The notes below the pieces were generated by a model, which was not told the DNA's origin, did not search any database, and worked only from the letters and a program-made list of their open reading frames with translations. A program made the translations under genes and the position numbers. From Antedon mediterranea (lineage: Eukaryota; Echinodermata; Crinoidea; Comatulida; Antedonidae), in NCBI RefSeq assembly GCF_964355755.1, contig NC_092675.1:26948412-27012411 (forward strand): 64,000 nucleotides of DNA, read 5' to 3'. Shown one piece after another: positions 58,470-64,000 of the stretch (position 1 is the stretch's first letter; each line of letters starts with the position of its first letter).

Positions 58470-61400
58470 TTATTTTTTCTTTCTTCCTTTCTTTTGACTT
58501 TTTGAGAAAATAAATTCCATTTCCTCACAGGATCTACAACAAAACTTTCTATATCCACGTAGAGTACAGTATGTTTCATATAAACTTGGTCCGCACATGG
58601 GATTATTCACCACTCTGCACCCTGAAATAAACAATGTAATAGAACTACTGTTAATTGGCGGTGATTCGACTTATTATTTGATAACATGTTGGCACACATG
58701 GCGTTTAAAGTTTGCTTATAGAGATCAATCAATTTTGTTTTTATGTTCATATAATTCATTAGAATTATAAAGCTTTACATCTTGGATTTAATCAATACCG
58801 TTGTATAATCAATAAATAAATTTATTTGACGGTCCTAGACATTACACTAACCTTCATCACAAGACGGTTTGAGACACTGTTTTATTGTTTTTGGCTTAGA
58901 ATCATAGCACACATACTCGCTATCCGCATTCGATGGTTTGGAACACTTGACAGACCTCATTTTAACTCCCAGTCCACATGTTACCGAACACTGCAAAAAT
59001 TAAATAAATAAATAGATTCCAAACTTTCTTTTTTTCTACCTTACAGATACAAAGTTAATTAATTTTAGAACATTCGATATCAAAGAGAAAGCAAGCAAAA
59101 AGTAGTTTAGCTTTGAGCGTCTCTCAAAATTAGCTCTTCTGTAATGTATACGAAAAGTATCAAACATGGTAAGAGGTTTATAAATGAATGAATAAATCAA
59201 TCAAACAAAAAAAAACAACAAAAAAAAAAAAAAAAAAAAAAAAAAAAACAACAACAAATAAACAAACCTGAGACCATTTTCCTGTTTTCCAGTATGCAGG
59301 ACATGGTCTCTGATTACATGTTTTTGATACAGGTGGCGGAGACATTCCTTGACATCTGCTGGAACGTACAGATGTTTGTGTGCCGTTGTACAAGCGGACA
59401 CATTGTACAGACCGCGTTTGAATGCCACCAGCACCGCATCGCTTTGAACAACGTTGCCAACCCGTTGTTTCCCAAAGATACCTGCAAGGAAATTGTACAC
59501 CGTAATAAACAAAAAAGAAAATTAATCTACTTTGTAGGAGAGGTAAAGAAGGCTTTGACCGACTACATTTAGTTATTCAATGTGTGCAGGCCTAGGCCTG
59601 ATAGGAATTGTCCCATTATTATGTACGGACGGCAGATTCAGCGCCTACTACTGTATGTTCTAAAGGAAGTTAGAATGAAGAATAAAGGTAAGAAACGTAC
59701 AGATTGTAAATCTCGATCTACACTATCAAACTTTGTGACAAAAAAATGTGATGTACCCAAATATGGTAGTGATATAACGTCATCGTGTCCATATATTTGC
59801 ACATCACAATTTTTTTGTCACTCATAAAGTTTGATAGTGTACAGCCAGTTTTCTAGATTAGATTTCTATTATTATTCCTAATATAATAACACAAATGTTG
59901 TTAAAATAACGGACCTTGGCGAAGGACACTCTTCTTCATTGCAAGGCTTTCGGATAGACATTGGTGTAAAGATTTTGAAGTCGCACTTTGAATCATTTTC
60001 ACGATCACGGGTTTTTGTATTTCGGCACTCTTGCTGAAAATATCGCCAACCTAAAAATATAATAACGATTATAAAATGTGTTAGTTCGCCAAGTGTTTAT
60101 ATATGGCTACGGTCACACAACAGTATCAAGGCTGGCGCGACTTACCGCGATCGAGATTAAGCGAGACTTGAATTTTAAATTGGGCAGTCACACTATTAGA
60201 ATTTGGTTATACGTATAATTCGGGTTACAACGCACCATCCCCGCTCACTTATAGTTTTGCTTATCCGCTAAAATTGTTTTCATTCCGAATTGAAAGTACA
60301 AATTAATTATTAGTACCCACCTCCACCACACGTTTTTGTACACACTGTCCATCCATATGATTCCCATCTGTATAATGGTATAGCAACGGTTGTTTTTTGA
60401 GTTGTTGACGGGATTGTAGTTGCAATTGTAGTTGTAGGAATGGGTGTGGTCAAGTCTGGTTCATTAGGTATAACATACTGGTATCGTACTTCAACAAAAC
60501 GCGAATAGCCAACCGTTGAACTCACCTAAAGTAATAATAATACTAATAAATATGAATATGTATCATGGGTCTTTGTTGTTTCTCTTGGCAGACTGATCAA
60601 ATTGAAGACAGGAGTAGGGCCTATCTATAGTTTGCACATAATGTTTTGAATATAAGTGAGACTCTAAGACAATTTTACTGTACTGTACAGTTAAGTAGAA
60701 TAGGGGTTCCCGTTTACGCGGGAAGTACCGGTATTGTGTTTCCTAAATAGGGGTGTCAGATGTTTCATTTTTTCGTATTTATATGGTGTTGGATTATTTA
60801 GAGGCTAATATTACGAACTTGTGTAAAAACAATCAATGTTGGTTGAACGAGTTGTACTGTATCAGTCTCGTGAGTAAATAAAGTTTATATTTTATACAGT
60901 AATTATATTCCGTTGACTATTCAGTGATTTTAATAAAAATGTTGAAGTAGATAACAATTAAACGATATAATTATGTCATGAATCGATTGAAAGGTTGTGT
61001 AATAATAATTTCACCTACTATAACACGGATGGGTTTTAACAGTGGTCCTTTGGCGGCTATGAACTCCCTCTCTCTACCAAGTTCATACGCAAACCTCGTA
61101 CCAGCCCATACGGCAAATCCTGTAGTTTCATTTTTGTTAGAACTCTCGAAAACATAGTGGTTTGATACTATATCTTCAATAACTAAATAAAAAAATGGTA
61201 ATGTCGCAAATAAAAAAATGTATATACATACATTGTACACTTTATTGTATTATCTTATTCCATAGATAAGGATAAAAAAATTACCAAAAATAACATATAA
61301 ATTTCTTGGTTTAGATATGACTATTTCTCTTGCCCTTCTAGGAATTATCACAACACTTTCAGTACCATCTGAAAAGATATAAGTTCAACAATAACACTGA

Positions 61401-63425
61401 TATCGGACTAAACAAAACTGAAAATAGTTTAAATACTACGAATATCTTAACTCCAATAGTTTAGGAGATAAACGATAATTTTTAGAAACCCCTTTCTGAT
61501 ACGCCTATAGTTTAATGAATATGGTACCTGTGTATATAACATTCCTCATTTTTTAAATCAAATTAGTATTTGTATTTCGAGCATGGATTATTTTATAGTA
61601 GACTGATTTTTTTTACCTAATATTAGTAAAAAGATTAAATATTTTGGCCGTTTCGTACTGGTGGACTGAAATTTAAAAAAAAAGGCTTAAAGACAATACT
61701 ACAGACTTGTGAACGTCTAGGATGATTTCTGCCCCGTGAGACGTAAAGGAATAGAAATTTATAAACATCCGGAGCGGCGTAAATCCCACACCGCCCTCCC
61801 TCTACTTAAATTTTGAAATTACAAAAAATTGCAAAAAATACGAATAATATGAATAATATTCAGCACTTAATTTCATAATTTTATGTCCTATTTTAGCATC
61901 CTAGGCCGCCATCATTACTGACTTACATGGCACTATAATTCCATCAAACTGTCCCTGTTTCTGATGGCAAGACGAGCCATCTCCATCGCATACACCACAT
62001 ACGTCATGGACACGCTTCGAGCCTCTGATGCCATTGCAACCAACTAGCTAAATAAAACCAGGCAGGTATAAATAAAACAAACATAGCTTACATTAATTTA
62101 GACTTTAGGCCTTTGTAAATTGAACATTGAAGATGTTTATTTGTTTTTTACGGTTGCTTAGATGAAATCCCAAATTAAGTTAAATCAGAGAACTGTTTGT
62201 GATTTAACCAAAATTCACATAGTTACCAAGCAATTTCCATTGACACACACTGAATTAGTATCGTCGTAGTTACAACGTGTTCCATCGATAACATTTTGTC
62301 TTGTCTTGTTAATGGATCCGGTTAGAAGCGATGTACATGAAAGTTGGCACTGTTCCTTTGCAACTTCTGTTTTAAAAAAGACGATTATCTTTTATCGTTC
62401 TAACAGATTAGCTCGTAACGGAAATAATCAAAAATAATAGACAGTTATTGTCGGAAATATTTAAAGATAATAGACAGTGTCAAAACTATTCAAAGTATTG
62501 TAGTTACTTTTTTTTTAAATAATAATAATTTTTTTTGTGTCGTACCGTTACCAGTAACATATGGTACCCATAGGTTATCTACGTCATTGGAACGACGTCG
62601 GCACTGTAACTCCCGAAAATCTTCAGTCGGTCTGACGCAATCCTTATAAAAAAAAAAAACAATTAAGAGCATTGTTAATTAATTTAGAAAAGCATTGTTA
62701 ATGTTTTGTAATTCTAATCTTGAACCAAACCATGTCTTTTAAGTTCAGCCCCGTTTAGTAGTTCAATAAGAAAATTATGTTCTAAGCTTGATTCCCACCA
62801 AGACACTACGTAATGATGTAAGCCGCAACACAACCGAATCGACCAATCACAAGCGGCAGTTGGAATAATCCATCGCTTGTGATTGGTCAATTCGCTTGCG
62901 TGCGGCCTACGTACTTGCGTCGCATGCAAGTGGGAACCAAGCGTTACCGACCACATACAACCCATTTTTCTATTCATTTATCATATTAGAGGGCGTTAAT
63001 TGTCTATATTCATTATGTGCAACAACAATACTAAAATGTTTATTATATTAGAAGTACAGTAGGACTGCATTATACTTACGTCAGCATTGCAGAACCTGAA
63101 ATCTTTACTTTTACCTCTACATCTTCTGCCACCTTTGAGAGGCCTGTGAAATATAGCGTTTATTCTTAATCAAAATAGTAACTGATTATTTTAATCCCAT
63201 TCCAATTAATATCATCATCGGTGTCAATATATCATCAGAAAATGATCAGTAATCAGTTAATAGTATGAAGCATTAAAATGAAGATTCTTACGGTGGATTA
63301 TCACACCTCCTTGTCTTCTTACTAACACCAATCCCACACGATTTAGTACAAGGCCCCCATGCACTCCATGGACCCCATGCCCCATTCCGTTTCTTGTAAG
63401 CTAAGCATCGTCCTCCCAGGCACCA
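58470..63425 (-). CDS. ADAMTS protease, 3' part (disintegrin end, TSP1, Cys-rich, spacer, three TSP1, PLAC)
   Basis: Twelve exons on the minus strand: 63425-63292, 63143-63080, 62642-62546, 62366-62227, 62047-61927, 61368-61285, 61182-61019, 60525-60321, 60050-59915, 59481-59268, 58990-58852, 58621-58470 (TAA), 549 codons in one phase. The first ends the disintegrin-like domain (WCLGGRCL) and starts the central TSP1 (WGPWSAWGPCTKSCG). Then the Cys-rich domain (NVIDGTRC, VCVNGNCL), DVCGVCDGDGSSC, spacer, a Thr-rich linker (TTPIPTTTIATTIP), three TSP1 repeats (VCTKTCGGG, RCSKRCGAGG, CSVTCGLG) and PLAC (YRKFCCRSC) with a basic tail. Because the disintegrin end is present, a catalytic domain is expected beyond the window. 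Secreted matrix protease family. Exon order, phases and most sizes match the gene at 127-5244. Confidence 0.92.
59716..59843. mobile_element. MITE family B, copy 3 (in an intron of the second ADAMTS gene)
   Basis: CTACACTATCAAACTTTGTG at the left and AAAGTTTGATAGTGTAC at the right; inner GATGTACCCAAATATGGTAG and complementary sequence. The best-preserved copy of the family. Confidence 0.85.
62784..62945. mobile_element. MITE family A, copy 5 (in an intron of the second ADAMTS gene)
   Basis: AAGCTTGATTCCCACCAAG at the left, AAGTGGGAACCAAGCGTTA at the right, opposed CCAATCACAAGCG and TGATTGGTCAATTCG inside. Confidence 0.85.
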
Positions 63426-64000
63426 CTATAAAGTACAGCAAAGTAATTAAAAATCAAACCTACGTATATATTAGTGTGTTTGGAGAGGCTATGAGCATAC
63501 ACTGTGCTGAAATCTATAGCCGATTACAATCATCAGATATGTTTTTGTAAACTGATTATATATTTGAATGAAGATCGATTGTATATTTAGATGAAGATCA
63601 TGTATAAACATAATTATAAGCATGGACGTGTACATCAATAAATATCAAATATAAAATGTTATACCCAAGAGTTCCTTCGCTATTTTAGAGCCTTCAGAGA
63701 TGATGGTGATTAAACAATTACGCTGTGAATTCCTTACTAATTTCTTAAAAGGGAACTCCGGGGTTAAAACGATTATTCTTATTTTAAAACATAAACCTGT
63801 CTGCACCACTTTTAAAAGTAGGGCTTATGTCACGCTCGTTCTGCTTTAGTCGGGTTGTTATCAATGTTGCTGCAGAGGGTTATATTTTATAACAATGTTG
63901 AATTCGGAGCTATCTTTAAAATAAGAATATAAGACCGTCATATGTATATCTACAATGTGACAGTGCAACTGCATCAGAGGTTGAGTTGGATAAGTGAACG
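63426..64000. other. Intron or 5' sequence of the second ADAMTS gene
   Basis: No exon recognised on the minus strand up to the window edge. The acceptor TTTATAG directly after 63425 shows that an upstream exon must exist outside this stretch. Confidence 0.6.

Noticed and set aside
59201-59572. ORFs on both strands around the ADAMTS TSP1 exon at 59268-59481
   Set aside because: Alternative frames of the genuine TSP1 exon plus a poly-A/T tract.

Overview
This is a eukaryotic window, about two-thirds A+T, with spliced multi-exon genes and a very high load of transposable elements. The two ADAMTS genes, a MAM-domain gene, CR1/L2-type LINE tails, a tyrosine-recombinase (Crypton-like) element, Helitron-like elements and a striking excess of the palindrome AGGCCT point to a marine invertebrate deuterostome, most likely an echinoderm. 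The class cannot be fixed from sequence alone. All exon models below were built by hand from splice signals, reading phase and comparison of paralogues inside the window.

Layout. Positions 127-5244 (+) hold the 3' half of an ADAMTS-type gene. Its paralogue lies in the opposite orientation at the other end (58470-63425, -), and ten consecutive exons correspond one to one in phase and nearly in size. Between them is a family of eight small secreted proproteins that I do not recognise as a described family. Three are on the minus strand (M1 5791-7151; M2 9865-11259, broken by a stop codon; M3 12310-13650). Five are on the plus strand (P1 17198-20749; P2 24948-26400; P3 48224-50025; P4 53047-54655; P5 56513-57907). 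A relic first exon lies at about 51849-51967. P1 and P2 sit in two copies of a segmental duplication. The stretch 26.6-41.1 kb separates P2 from P3 and is essentially all mobile DNA: a Crypton-like element with an intact recombinase ORF, a non-autonomous sister copy beside it, and a five-unit Helitron-like head-to-tail array inserted into it. A MAM-domain gene (41656-44837, +) sits just before P3.

The family. Every member has three coding exons with the same intron phases (2, then 0). Exon 1 gives a signal peptide and an acidic or helical prodomain with a conserved L-P-C-D/E core and N-glycosylation sites. Exon 2 gives a basic (furin-like) stretch in most members, then the first cysteine of the mature domain. 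Exon 3 gives the pattern C-x4-C-x(4,5)-C-x-C ... C. Signal peptide, prodomain, basic site and a six- to eight-cysteine C-terminal domain is the layout of cystine-knot cytokines such as Spätzle and the neurotrophins. I offer that as a hypothesis only, because the cysteine pattern is not a textbook match.

How it may fit together: a tandemly expanded, still changing family of secreted ligands or effectors (one nonsense copy, one copy with a GC splice donor, one copy without the basic site, one with an extra cysteine pair) lies between two extracellular-matrix protease genes, with transposons driving much of the rearrangement.
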